This document shows, piece by piece, positions 35,399 to 44,721 of a DNA stretch of 64,000 nt (positions are counted from its first letter, which is position 1; each line of letters opens with the position of its first letter). The position numbers and the translations under genes were made by a program. Location: positions 4,405,099 to 4,469,098 of the forward strand of contig NW_009799100.1 of NCBI RefSeq assembly GCF_000213175.1. Direction: 5' to 3'. Source of the stretch: Neurospora tetrasperma FGSC 2508. Taxonomy: Eukaryota; Ascomycota; Sordariomycetes; Sordariales; Sordariaceae. The notes beneath the pieces were generated by a model. That model had not been told where the DNA came from. It saw nothing but the letters and a program-made list of their open reading frames with translations, and searched no databases.

Positions 35399-38348
35399 TT
35401 TGGTGTTGACGGTTATGCAGATAAATAAATCGTTATGTATTCAGGTGGCAAAGCGTCACACGGGAGGTGTGTGGGAATGGACTTCTTATAAAATCAAAAA
35501 ATAATAGGACTAAAATGCCATACAAACGAGCGCTATGGCAGTGAGTGTGGAAAAAGGGCAAAAAAAGAGCTGCGGAAGAGGGAGTTTAGCGACAGACTGA
35601 TGAAGAAACAACAAAAGCCAGCGATGAATGTTTTAAAGAAGAAGACTTGGAGTGAGTTCAGCACATTCAAAGAGAAACACGAAGGGTGGCTAAAACCGGT
35701 TCGGGGAACAATGTTGTTTGGCCGGTGCATAGCCCCCATCCAAGACAAGGCAAGACGCCAGCCAGCGCCAGCCATTTGGTGACAAGAATCTTGGGGTTTC
35801 TTGGAAGCCTCTGGGAATGGCATCGAGCCAATAGGCTGTCGCCGGCATAGCTTGGCTTTATTTAATACCCCGTGTTGGGACCTCGGCGTATCAGGACAGT
35901 CCCGTCCTCCCAGTTCCCGCGAATGGCCTCCATTTGCTCCATCTGCTCCATTCTTGGTTTCCACCATTTCCAGGTGAGCCTGGCTCTCATCAGGTACCAT
36001 AATGTCCGCGCTGCTGGCGACTCCGAAATCCATTTCCAGGTGCGCATTGTCACTGTGACTTGGTGTATTGCTTGGGACCACGGTAGGGCTTGCTAGACTG
36101 GTGCAAAGCTGAGAAGCCTGAGTAGCTTTTTTGGGATGGACAATTTGGACAAGATGGGCTACACTAGTGTAGAAGGAGGCTCAATTGCGTGCGCCAAGGT
36201 ATACCAAGGCCCAGATGATTAATACCACCGTCCACTCATTTCGCGGTTGATCAAACGCCACCAATCCTCAAGACAATACGGTTCTCACCGTCCCAACTCA
36301 TCAGGAGTTTCAGTTCCAAGAATAAGGAACTGTATTAGATCCGGAGCGCACCGTTTGTTCATCATGTCCATCAATCACCCATGGACATGTGGATGGGAAT
36401 CTTGAGATGTTTTCAACAGAGGATCAAATCGATAGATTTCATACGTTAGGAATGCCGCCTCGGATCTCCCAATCATCAAGCGTCGAACCATGCTTTGGCA
36501 GGATTTGTTGTCGGAAAGTGAAACACGAGGAGGACCCAAAATGAACCAAGCATTCTCGAGGCATATTATTCGTTAAATACGAGCGGGAAGCATGAGGTTG
36601 ACATGAGTGGTAGAACTACGTATCCAAGTTCTCCACTTCGCTTCTCCTCCATTCCACTTTGATGAGATCCCCGTTCGATGGGAGTCCCGATTCTTGGTTC
36701 GTGATGATGGAGTCGACTGGGTCTTCAAAAACAGGGCTCAAACAACGGAGCCAAAATCGAATTACCCCTGGCGGGCTGCCACTGCTTGGCGGCAACCGCA
36801 TGCTGCAGCGATCCGCTGTGACATTGGATGATCGTCCAATCTCCCCCGGCCTGAAGTGGGGCTCACCAGTTAGCTGCCGAAATTGTGGATCGCCACGACC
36901 CTCCAGCGCCCGAGTCTGGACCGACACCTCATTTGGCGGCTTTTCTCCCTTACGTAGAACCCTAACCCTCTAATTGACTCGACTTGAGGATTAGAGTTGG
37001 GGGAGAGGGAGGGAGGCATGTGGTGTAAAGTACCCGACAGCAGTCCCCGTGGGCTCTGGGGAAGCGGATATGAAATATCGGGATTAACTGTTTGGCGAGC
37101 TTGATATGTATGTGGTTGGAATGATAACCTCCCCAGCATCCAGAATCATGCCTGTCTAGCCTGGATGGAGGATTGAAGAGTGTGCAAGTCAACCTCTCCA
37201 AGCAAGAAAAAGTATATGTCCCTTGGCGACAAAAAGTGTTGCTCTGCGCACCTTGCAGTAGAGGACATAACGATCGGCCCAAGGTCTTATTATGCTTCAC
37301 CCGGAACCGAAGAGATGGGAATCTGGGGCTGGACGCTCGTGTTTGTCCAATCACTCTTGGATTCAGGCTCCGTAGCTGAGGGTCAGTGACTGACGTTCCA
37401 CAAGGTGAAACTGGAACCAAGGGACGATGGAGTTTGTTTTGTTTGGCAAAACTCATCTGGGTCAACGGTGACCTTAGGTTGCACGAACACGGCGCCAGGC
37501 GCCGTACATGAAGGGCCTCGGGATATGTTTGCTGCAATGCATATGTTGTTTCTGGCCTCCCGATGGGGCCGCATGTCGGCATCAACGCCGGTACGTGTGT
37601 CAACAGCGCAGATCAATGTGCAAGTATCAACTCCAGACAGACTTCTTGCACATAGAGTCAGCCCTACCCAGTCAGCTGAGCCCCCCAAAGTTGGGACTTG
37701 GAATAGCGATTCCCAATGTCGCGATTGCTTAAGCACAACACCATTGTGTAATTTGCCAATATGCACGATACCGTTGCTTTCTCAGCAAGCAACAAAGCTA
37801 AAGCTGCTTAGGTTCCAAATCTGGAAAGATTTTCTGAGCTGACGCCCGAATTAGCAAAGTCTCGCATCAGTCTTACACAATAGTACCGTCAGTAGAAAGA
37901 TGTAAGGGAGTGTACAAATCGATCAAACTGTCTCGGAGACCGTTTTGCTTCTGTCCAAGCACGTCGTTGAGTCCAAGTGCCAGAAACGTGGTATGGAGGG
38001 TAAAAGCTCAGCACAGGTTGCGTACCACGCAGTGTCTCAGACCCTCCCGTTCCGAGACCTATCTTGCCTCGGCCGTTGCGATATTGCACAAAACCCGTGC
38101 GAAGGGAAGGAAAAATAAAAGCCTCGCCAACGGTTTTATCGTTCTGGCTGCTGATGTCGCTGTTATATATCTTGTGTGCTTTGCCACTGCTTTCCAGTCG
38201 AGAGAGTTCTTGAAAGCAAGATCTCACCTGCATCGCACCCTCATTCTCGAATACCCATATATCAGCATCGGCATCAGCATCAGCATTGGCATCAGTCCCA
38301 GGAGCCCAGCAAAAATACCAGCCAAGAAAGAAGAGGCCATCCATCACA
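35399..38348. other. Long intergenic region
   Basis: About 2.95 kb. It begins with the GH72 promoter. Open frames such as 35533-36081 (-) and 36962-37603 (-) start at non-ATG codons or are compositionally random and show no domain. A telomere-like AACCCTAACCCT is at 36958-36969. A CATCAG trinucleotide-type repeat (about 38261-38293) lies in the probable leader of the next gene. Confidence 0.5.
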
Positions 38349-38891
38349 ATGCTTTTCTCCGAGATATTCGTCATCGTCGTGGCCTGCATCACGTGGGGTC
38401 TCACCTCCCTCGGCATGGCAGTCTACTACCATCACCTCTTACCACTAGAAGCCCGTCGGCGCTCGCCCACGCTCCAAAACAGCAGTTTCCTGTTGACACT
38501 TGTTTCGACTCTGCTCTTCATTGCCGCTTTCATTTTCTGGCCCTTCATCGCCCTATGGAACCTCTGCGCCCAATCTCCCGCCATCGTCAGAGGGACGACA
38601 TGCTGCAATTCAAACATGTCCAGAGGAAGATCCAAGGCTGGATACTGCGGGTGCAGTTGCATCTCGTGCGAGCCTTGCATCAGCGATGAGGTATATGAGA
38701 TGGAGAAGACTCGAAAGGAGGAGTCAAGACGGATCGTCTGCGGCGTCCAGAGCGTGCAACCAACCATGCAGCAGACGATGGAGATGAGGCCGTATTCCGC
38801 TACCTCTACCGCCCAAGAGAAGCGGGTCGTTGAGAGTAACGAGTCTCTGACCGAGAGCGCTCAACCGACACCGCGGGTTGACAAGTGCTGA
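38349..38891 (+). CDS. Small two-helix membrane protein with Cys-rich tail, unknown function
   Basis: Not recognised. Single exon, 180 aa. The frame is open further upstream but only from TTG; the first ATG at 38349 immediately precedes the first hydrophobic helix (residues 4-24), which could be a signal anchor. A second helix spans about 47-72. Between them lies a short loop with an HH pair. After the second helix comes a cysteine cluster of eight Cys in about 30 residues (TCC...CGCSCISCEPC, about residues 84-115), then a Glu/Arg-rich hydrophilic tail. The pattern (two helices plus a cytosolic Cys cluster suited to palmitoylation or metal binding) suggests a real membrane protein. No family name can be given. 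Confidence 0.6.
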   Translation: MLFSEIFVIVVACITWGLTSLGMAVYYHHLLPLEARRRSPTLQNSSFLLTLVSTLLFIAAFIFWPFIALWNLCAQSPAIVRGTTCCNSNMSRGRSKAGYCGCSCISCEPCISDEVYEMEKTRKEESRRIVCGVQSVQPTMQQTMEMRPYSATSTAQEKRVVESNESLTESAQPTPRVDKC

Positions 38892-40091
38892 TTGAGGGCA
38901 GAGGCAGACGAGAGGTTGTTGTCGGCGATGGAAAGGGCGTTGAGTGAGGGTTGTGAGTGGGGGTTACGCTTCATGAGAAAGTGCAACGGCGTCGAACTTT
39001 GGGAGAGACCATGATGGGTAGGAGTTCTGTGTCAATTACAGCAGAGGATTCGCGGAAGTTCCTAGAACAAGAAGAAAGTCACGATGGACGCTCGAGAAGG
39101 CGGTAGATGAGAATTGCGAGTGTGTCCGTTCAGTTAAGGTGGAGGCTCACGCTCAACTAGCCGGTAGGCGTCAATGAAAATGGTGGGATGGTTCAAAGAG
39201 GTTGTAGACTTGAGACAGTCCATTTCGCAGGCGCTGGTGTACTCCATGTGTTTATCTTGGTTGTGGTAAAAGTGAGGAATCGCAAGCTGAAAAGGCGAAT
39301 GCGGGCAACTGGCCTCAACCAAGTCAATGCCATAACCCTAACCCCCGGCACAACGATGCGGTAAAAATTGCGCACATTCTGATTGGAGATTCCAAGCTCG
39401 CGCATTCCATCCCGCATCAGAATTCAAGGAACCTCCCCCCACCTCCCTTGTCGCATCTTCATCGCCTCGAGACTGCTTTTGTTGTTTCCAAACATCTTTC
39501 CTTACGGTGTTGACAAACCTCTCACTTTGGAAACAGCTGTCACTTTCCTACGCGATGCGCAACAGTTAATGTTAATGGCACCCAGAGGAACGGCCAACCA
39601 ATCACTGCACCTGACTTCGCATGCCCGCTGTTCAACTTGCCAGTTTCCTTGTTGGCGAACCAACAAAGGTAAGGTAGATACTGTCCGGTCGTTAGCTTAC
39701 AGCTGAGCGGTAACACGTCTGAGTTGGCAGCCATTACACGTATGGCTCAATTCGTTGTAAAGTAATTCAAGCCCTCTTGATACTTCCGTTCCTTTGTTAT
39801 TGACTTACTATACGAGTACTACAGTAGCGCATGTACTCCAGAAGCCAAAGAAAAGGTCTCGGACACTGCGACACGCTATTTTCCGTCTATCACAACTGCA
39901 CTGTTTACGGGTAGCTTCACCTCAACACGCTGCTGCCCTTGCTAGTACTTGGTGCTTACTACGTGTACTCGCCCAGTTTCATCGGCCTTCTTCCAGATTT
40001 TCGAATCTTCCCCTTTTCAGCTTCCCACCTTTCAACATTTGAGCGAAAGACAACCTCGGTGCAATACAACGGATGGACGCATAATGTCACC
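38892..40091. other. Intergenic region upstream of HAUS6-like gene
   Basis: About 1.2 kb. A telomere-like AACCCTAACCC lies at 39334-39344. Two out-of-frame ATGs (40073 and 40084) occur just before the HAUS6 start. No gene supported. Confidence 0.55.
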
Positions 40092-42620
40092 ATGGCCAGT
40101 CTTTCTTCCAAAGTCCCTCGCACCAAGACTGTCCGCTCGGCTGGGACAAGCAGCAGCAGCTTGAGCAAACCTATACCATTCTCCCGGAGCACCGCTTCGG
40201 CTACCAGTCACGCCAGTCACACCACTTACACCAGCTCCGTCACTAGCGCGACCGGCCCGCCGTCATCGACAACCAAACCTACTACAAACACGTCTAATGC
40301 TTCCCATGTCTCCAACATTTCCTTATTTCTTACCAACCTTCGATTGCTGGATCTGGACTTGCTCCCAGACTGGCCCGATATCAATACGGCCACCTTCAGC
40401 GTAAAGGATGCAGCGCAAGGTCAGAAGAAGCGCATTCAGTGCGTTGAGTGGGCTCTCTATCAGCTCTTCAACCTATGGGACTCCGAAGAAACTCGAAACA
40501 AGCTGAAGCCCTTCTTTCCGCCTCTCGAAAATGTCCAGTCCCTTAATTTGCGCGCCGCTCTCGTCCGGAGCCTAGAACAGGCGAAGAAGAACGGCGTGCT
40601 TGGCCGGGATGCGATAGTGCGCAAGACAATGCTCGACGAGTGCAAGGGAGACAGATTCGAGGAGATTCTGGCCGTCTTCTCGTCGGCTGTACTCAAAAAA
40701 GTGGTAGCAGAGCAGCAGTTACATGACCCACGAAGAAGACATCCCGCCCTGGCGCAAGCACTGGCACTCGAGGATCGTGGCTACTCTGGTGACCGATCAG
40801 AGCTCACAGCTCTCATAGTCGCCCATAGAGCCTCTCTCTGCCGTACCTTGAGAGACAAGAATGCGACGAGAGAGCGATACAGAGAGTTTTCAAACTTGTT
40901 GAGAATCAAAGAGCAAACCGTTGCTGATCGACGACAGCGAGTCCAAGCTTCGCAAAGGAGACGCCAAAATGCCGGGAGAGAGATCTCCAACGATGTGAAG
41001 CTTGATGTATGGCGGACTGTGCGACATAACTGGTCGGGTAATGAGCGGTGGTTGGAGACACTCTTACACGGTGACAAAAACACCCGAATCGACGGTGTCT
41101 TGTCGGCGCCTTTTGATCGAGTCTGGCAACGTGTTCAAACTGGTCGCATTTCGGAGCTTGAAGACAAGTCAGATAGTTTGCTGGACGAGCTGGACGACAG
41201 AGTGAAGAGCCAGAAGGAAAGACTCCAGAGATGGCAGACTTTCCGTCAGCAGATGTTCGGGAAAACCAGCAAGGACTCTACGACCAAAGAGTCAGCCCCA
41301 CAGCCTAATCCGAAGGGAATCGATCTCGGACTCAGGGGACATGAGGCTTTGCACCGCGGACGAAGTGTGCGAAGGCTTACTCTCCTCAAACCTGTAACAC
41401 CTATTGAGCTAGGAGGCAAATACAAAGAACTACTCAATGACTTCAAGTCCGAGTTATCTAATATCGACCCTAAGCTAACCAATATTCCATCCTGGTTACA
41501 AAAGCCAAGAGAGCCGCCACGACAGGAGTCTGATACGGATGTGATTTCCAATATTAATGATGAAGATAGGAACCTTGCCGCAGCACCTGCTCAAACCTGT
41601 CAACGGGAGTTTACAGCAGCCGAAGATATGTCATACCAACCTATACTGGAGAAGCCGAAGAGTGTCCACGACGATGGAGAACCACTGGCCTATTCAAATG
41701 CCGTCTTCGCTGGAATTCCAACACGGTCGCGACGATCAGCGACTCTTTCATCACAACATGCCAACGATTTTGAGGCAGCCGAGGGCTCCTCTTGTCTAAC
41801 AAGGAATCAGCAAAGACAAGAAGCTACAAACCCAACACCGCCTCAGTCTGCAGTTTCGCCCCCACGCCTTAGGCCATCTTTGATCTCCATTGAGGAGAAG
41901 CAACCAGAAAGGCGTGACCGGCCACCCACACCACCGACTGAGGGAACTCGCCGACAATACAGCTCTCACCCGTCTCCCGAACCACAACAACTAGCCGACC
42001 AGATCCTGGCGTCCGTCGATACCGCCTCGCCTTCGCCCTTGAACAAACCACGGTACATACTTTCACTGGCTGAACGCACCCGCCTCACCCTTGCTCAGTG
42101 CAATTCACAGGCCGCTGCCGACAACGATGACGCCTATGGCGACGTAGATGAGGCAGAAGATACATACTTCTCGCCTGTTCGTTCTGCGTCTCACAAACGC
42201 TCACATACCATCTCCAGCCCCTACAAAGCAAGCACATCAGGTACACCAGGCGACAGCCATAACGGCGCAGGAGGGTCAGGATCAGGGGGAGGAGGGGCAT
42301 CAACCTACGAAGATCTCATGACCCGCACGCGTCGTTCCATGGCCAACTTTGAGTCCGCCCAAAAGAAGGCTCAAATGGAGAGGAGACGGTCGGAACGCAA
42401 GTCGAAGCAGCTGGCCCCGCCGTCGTCAAAGGGCGGATATTTCCCTGCCATGGGCGAGGAAGAAGAAGAAGAAGGAAAGTCGGCGCTGTTGTTGGCGGAG
42501 GAACTGCTTAGTGCGGGCCAGGATGTGGATTACGATGCTGTGTTTAGGAGCAGGCCGAAGATTGCGAGAGGTCCGACGCCAGGGAAGGAAGATGGAGGAG
42601 GGTTTGGGGAGTGGGAGTAA
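40092..42620 (+). CDS. HAUS6: HAUS augmin-like complex subunit 6 homologue
   Basis: Augmin recruits gamma-tubulin to existing microtubules for branching nucleation in the spindle. Single exon, 842 aa, from ATG 40092 (context CACCATGG); the open frame extends upstream only from TTG. After a Ser/Thr-rich leader (about 1-70), residues about 72-215 carry the HAUS6 N-terminal pattern: LFLTNLRLLDLDLLPDWPDI, then an EWALYQLFNLWD helix, LKPFFPPLENVQSLNLRAAL, and a CKGDRFEEILAVFSSAVLKKV segment. The middle (about 250-470) is long alpha-helical sequence with charged coiled-coil character. The C-terminal 350 residues are disordered, rich in Pro/Ser/Glu, with an acidic run near 790. Yeasts lack augmin; filamentous ascomycetes have it. 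Identification rests on the N-terminal domain only. Confidence 0.85.
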   Translation: MASLSSKVPRTKTVRSAGTSSSSLSKPIPFSRSTASATSHASHTTYTSSVTSATGPPSSTTKPTTNTSNASHVSNISLFLTNLRLLDLDLLPDWPDINTATFSVKDAAQGQKKRIQCVEWALYQLFNLWDSEETRNKLKPFFPPLENVQSLNLRAALVRSLEQAKKNGVLGRDAIVRKTMLDECKGDRFEEILAVFSSAVLKKVVAEQQLHDPRRRHPALAQALALEDRGYSGDRSELTALIVAHRASLCRTLRDKNATRERYREFSNLLRIKEQTVADRRQRVQASQRRRQNAGREISNDVKLDVWRTVRHNWSGNERWLETLLHGDKNTRIDGVLSAPFDRVWQRVQTGRISELEDKSDSLLDELDDRVKSQKERLQRWQTFRQQMFGKTSKDSTTKESAPQPNPKGIDLGLRGHEALHRGRSVRRLTLLKPVTPIELGGKYKELLNDFKSELSNIDPKLTNIPSWLQKPREPPRQESDTDVISNINDEDRNLAAAPAQTCQREFTAAEDMSYQPILEKPKSVHDDGEPLAYSNAVFAGIPTRSRRSATLSSQHANDFEAAEGSSCLTRNQQRQEATNPTPPQSAVSPPRLRPSLISIEEKQPERRDRPPTPPTEGTRRQYSSHPSPEPQQLADQILASVDTASPSPLNKPRYILSLAERTRLTLAQCNSQAAADNDDAYGDVDEAEDTYFSPVRSASHKRSHTISSPYKASTSGTPGDSHNGAGGSGSGGGGASTYEDLMTRTRRSMANFESAQKKAQMERRRSERKSKQLAPPSSKGGYFPAMGEEEEEEGKSALLLAEELLSAGQDVDYDAVFRSRPKIARGPTPGKEDGGGFGEWE

Positions 42621-43218
42621 GGTGATCAGGGGTACCTAACTGTGTCTGAGTTTGCCATTGTTTAGCTACAAAAAGTAAAGGAGGTAGTTTTGCTTTGACT
42701 AATGATGGAATGATTGTGTGAATATCAACTTGGAATGTTTCTTGCACCTGTACTAACTGGGTCATGCTCGTAGATATACCGCATCCTAGGCAACCACCAT
42801 GTCCAACAGAATCAACATGAGTTCTTGAGTCTTAAGATATCCAGGTCCCCCTCATGCTGGCGGTGGTAAGGCTACTAATCTTGGTTGACCAATCCCATCA
42901 CCCACAGCATCACCTGGTTAGCTTGTTTTTAAGGCTTTCATTCATTAATCGCAGGAATCCGCGACTGGATATTGTACAAGTTTTTGTCTTCGCGGGGTTC
43001 CTTTTCGGATCTCAACAGATTTTGGCTTGGTGATGATACATCGATGCGACCGACCTCTAGTTTTGTTTCCCCCCCATCCAATCTAGGTTTGATTTGGTCA
43101 CCGTCGTCGTCATCGTCGTCGTCCCATCTCTATCCGTTTCAGCCCCCCCTCCCCTCGAATCGCGAAATTTCTCCCAAGCTTCCACTCTCTGTCCCCCCCC
43201 CCCCCCCAAGGGATTTGT
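42621..43218. other. Convergent 3' intergenic region with poly-C tract
   Basis: About 0.6 kb between the HAUS6-like and bS21m stops. It contains a 15-C homopolymer (43193-43207) just beyond the bS21m stop, so on the sense strand that 3' UTR starts with a G run. No gene seen. Confidence 0.6.
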
Positions 43219-43917
43219 TTACCATCCCTGGTTCTTCAACTCAAAGGTCCTGTTGACCGCGGCCTTGAAGCCCTCCTTGAAGCGAGCCCTCCACCTCTCT
43301 CTCAAGTTTCTCTTCCTCTTGAGCGCCGGACGCTCGTGGAACCTCTGCAACCGCACGTCCTTCTTCACCTTGTTCGCCGCAACCGTCCTGTGCAGCTGTT
43401 TCAGCGCGCCCGCAAAATCTTGATGTCCGGACACGTAGAACGTCCTGCCGGTTGATGGGCGGAGACGAATGTTGAGCTCCTGCTGGGGAGCCATGTGCCG
43501 GGTCTCGAAATCGGTTTCGTTCCAGGTCTGCATGGGCGAGGGCTTGGAGGAGGAGTAGAGGGCGCCGGAGGAGGAGGTGGAGGAAGTGCTGCTACTGCTA
43601 TCCTTGTTGATGGCATCGACAATAGACCAAGGGCTGTCGTTGGCAGTGGGAGGACGGGGAGGGAGAGCAGAGGATGAAGAGGTAGCGCCAGGGCTACCAC
43701 CAGCGGCGGCGCCGGCGGCGGGCTTCCGGTTCGAGAGAGCCGCTCGCAGAGTCTCGATGCGCGATTTGCCCGAGACGTAGGGGTTGGGCGGTGGCTGCAG
43801 TTGGACGCGGGCGCTGGTAGAGAAGGCATGGCGACCGGCGAGGCTGGACCGGGCGCTGGCAGAGGCGGCCGCTGCCGTCGTGCGGCAGACGGACTGGAGT
43901 GCTGAACGGAGCTCCAT
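43219..43917 (-). CDS. MRP21: Mitochondrial small-subunit ribosomal protein bS21m (Mrp21)
   Basis: Component of the mitochondrial ribosome small subunit. Single coding exon, 232 aa. Residues 1-40 are rich in Ala/Ser/Arg and lack acids, a typical mitochondrial targeting sequence with an R/AFSTSA-like cleavage region. Residues about 45-140 are low-complexity Ser/Pro linker. The C-terminal 75 residues form the S21 domain: FYVSGHQDFAGALKQLHRTVA, then KKDVRLQRFHERPALKRK and the terminal basic RERWRARFKEG. The start at 43917 is placed just after a well-defined 5' UTR intron (43927-44020), which removes an upstream in-frame ATG. It is divergent from the RBM25-like gene across about 0.8 kb. Confidence 0.88.
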   Translation of the reverse strand: MELRSALQSVCRTTAAAASASARSSLAGRHAFSTSARVQLQPPPNPYVSGKSRIETLRAALSNRKPAAGAAAGGSPGATSSSSALPPRPPTANDSPWSIVDAINKDSSSSTSSTSSSGALYSSSKPSPMQTWNETDFETRHMAPQQELNIRLRPSTGRTFYVSGHQDFAGALKQLHRTVAANKVKKDVRLQRFHERPALKRKRNLRERWRARFKEGFKAAVNRTFELKNQGW

Positions 43918-44721
43918 GATGCTGGCCTGTTCACATGGTGAGAAGTGACAGTTAGTAACTTTGATGGACGAAAGCAAAGTATAGAGACCGAGAAAGCAAG
44001 AGGGTGGATAAGTAACTCACTCAATTGGTCATAAACTACTCCGTTCGGTCGCAAAGAGGGCAGCGGCTTATCGTGCGGTCGATTTTCAGAATCTCGAAGC
44101 CTCCCACCAAGCGACTGGCACGGTTCGGGGCCCCGGCGTCCATCTGCTGCTACTTAGCGCGCCGGTCCACTCAGCCGAGTTGCCGGTTGACTGTGGCCCG
44201 GGCTTCTGCGCCAGCCAGCTGGCAGAGGTCTTGTTTTCTGAGGCTGAAGCCCATCAGTTGAGTCTTTTGCGCCACAGTTGTGCAGCGTCGCAGCTGGTCG
44301 CGGTTGCAGCGAGCGTGGAGCTCTCCAGGAAGTTTCGTTAGAGCTCCCGCCCGCCAGTCAGGGTGGTCAAAGTGCCACCCCAGTCAACCAGTGGACCGCT
44401 GCGGTTGCCGGTGCGCGTCCACGCAAGCGGAAGTCACCCAGTGACCGGGGGCGATTGAAGTTTTGGCGAACGGCATCAAACACTTACAACAATTCCTTCC
44501 CTTCCCATGCACATCCGAACTGGAAACTCCCACCTTCCAGCACCACCAACACCCACCAGCTATCAACCGACTATATCCCGTCCGAGTCAACAGCACGTAT
44601 ACGGCATCTCGAACCGATCTGTACCGATCTTTTTGAGTTTAGACCAACTCCAACTCCGAGATTACGACTACCCACCTCAGCCCCAAGACCTCTTCGACAG
44701 CCAACTTTCCCCAAATTCATC
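43918..44721. other. Divergent promoter region, bS21m / RBM25-like
   Basis: About 0.8 kb shared by two outward genes. It includes the bS21m 5' UTR intron. The half nearer the plus-strand gene is pyrimidine-rich, as expected for its leader. Confidence 0.55.
43927..44020 (-). other. 5' UTR intron of the bS21m gene
   Basis: A 94-nt interval with GTGAGT donor, perfect TACTAAC branch site about 22 nt before the acceptor, and AACAG. Splicing brings the leader to within ten bases of the bS21m ATG and removes an upstream in-frame ATG from the mRNA. Confidence 0.75.

Noticed and set aside
35533-36081. 182-codon minus frame upstream of GH72
   Set aside because: Starts at a non-ATG codon, lies in the promoter area and shows no protein-like pattern beyond a hydrophobic low-complexity end.
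36962-37603. 213-codon minus frame
   Set aside because: No domain, odd composition rich in Pro/Cys/His, with several overlapping frames equally long.
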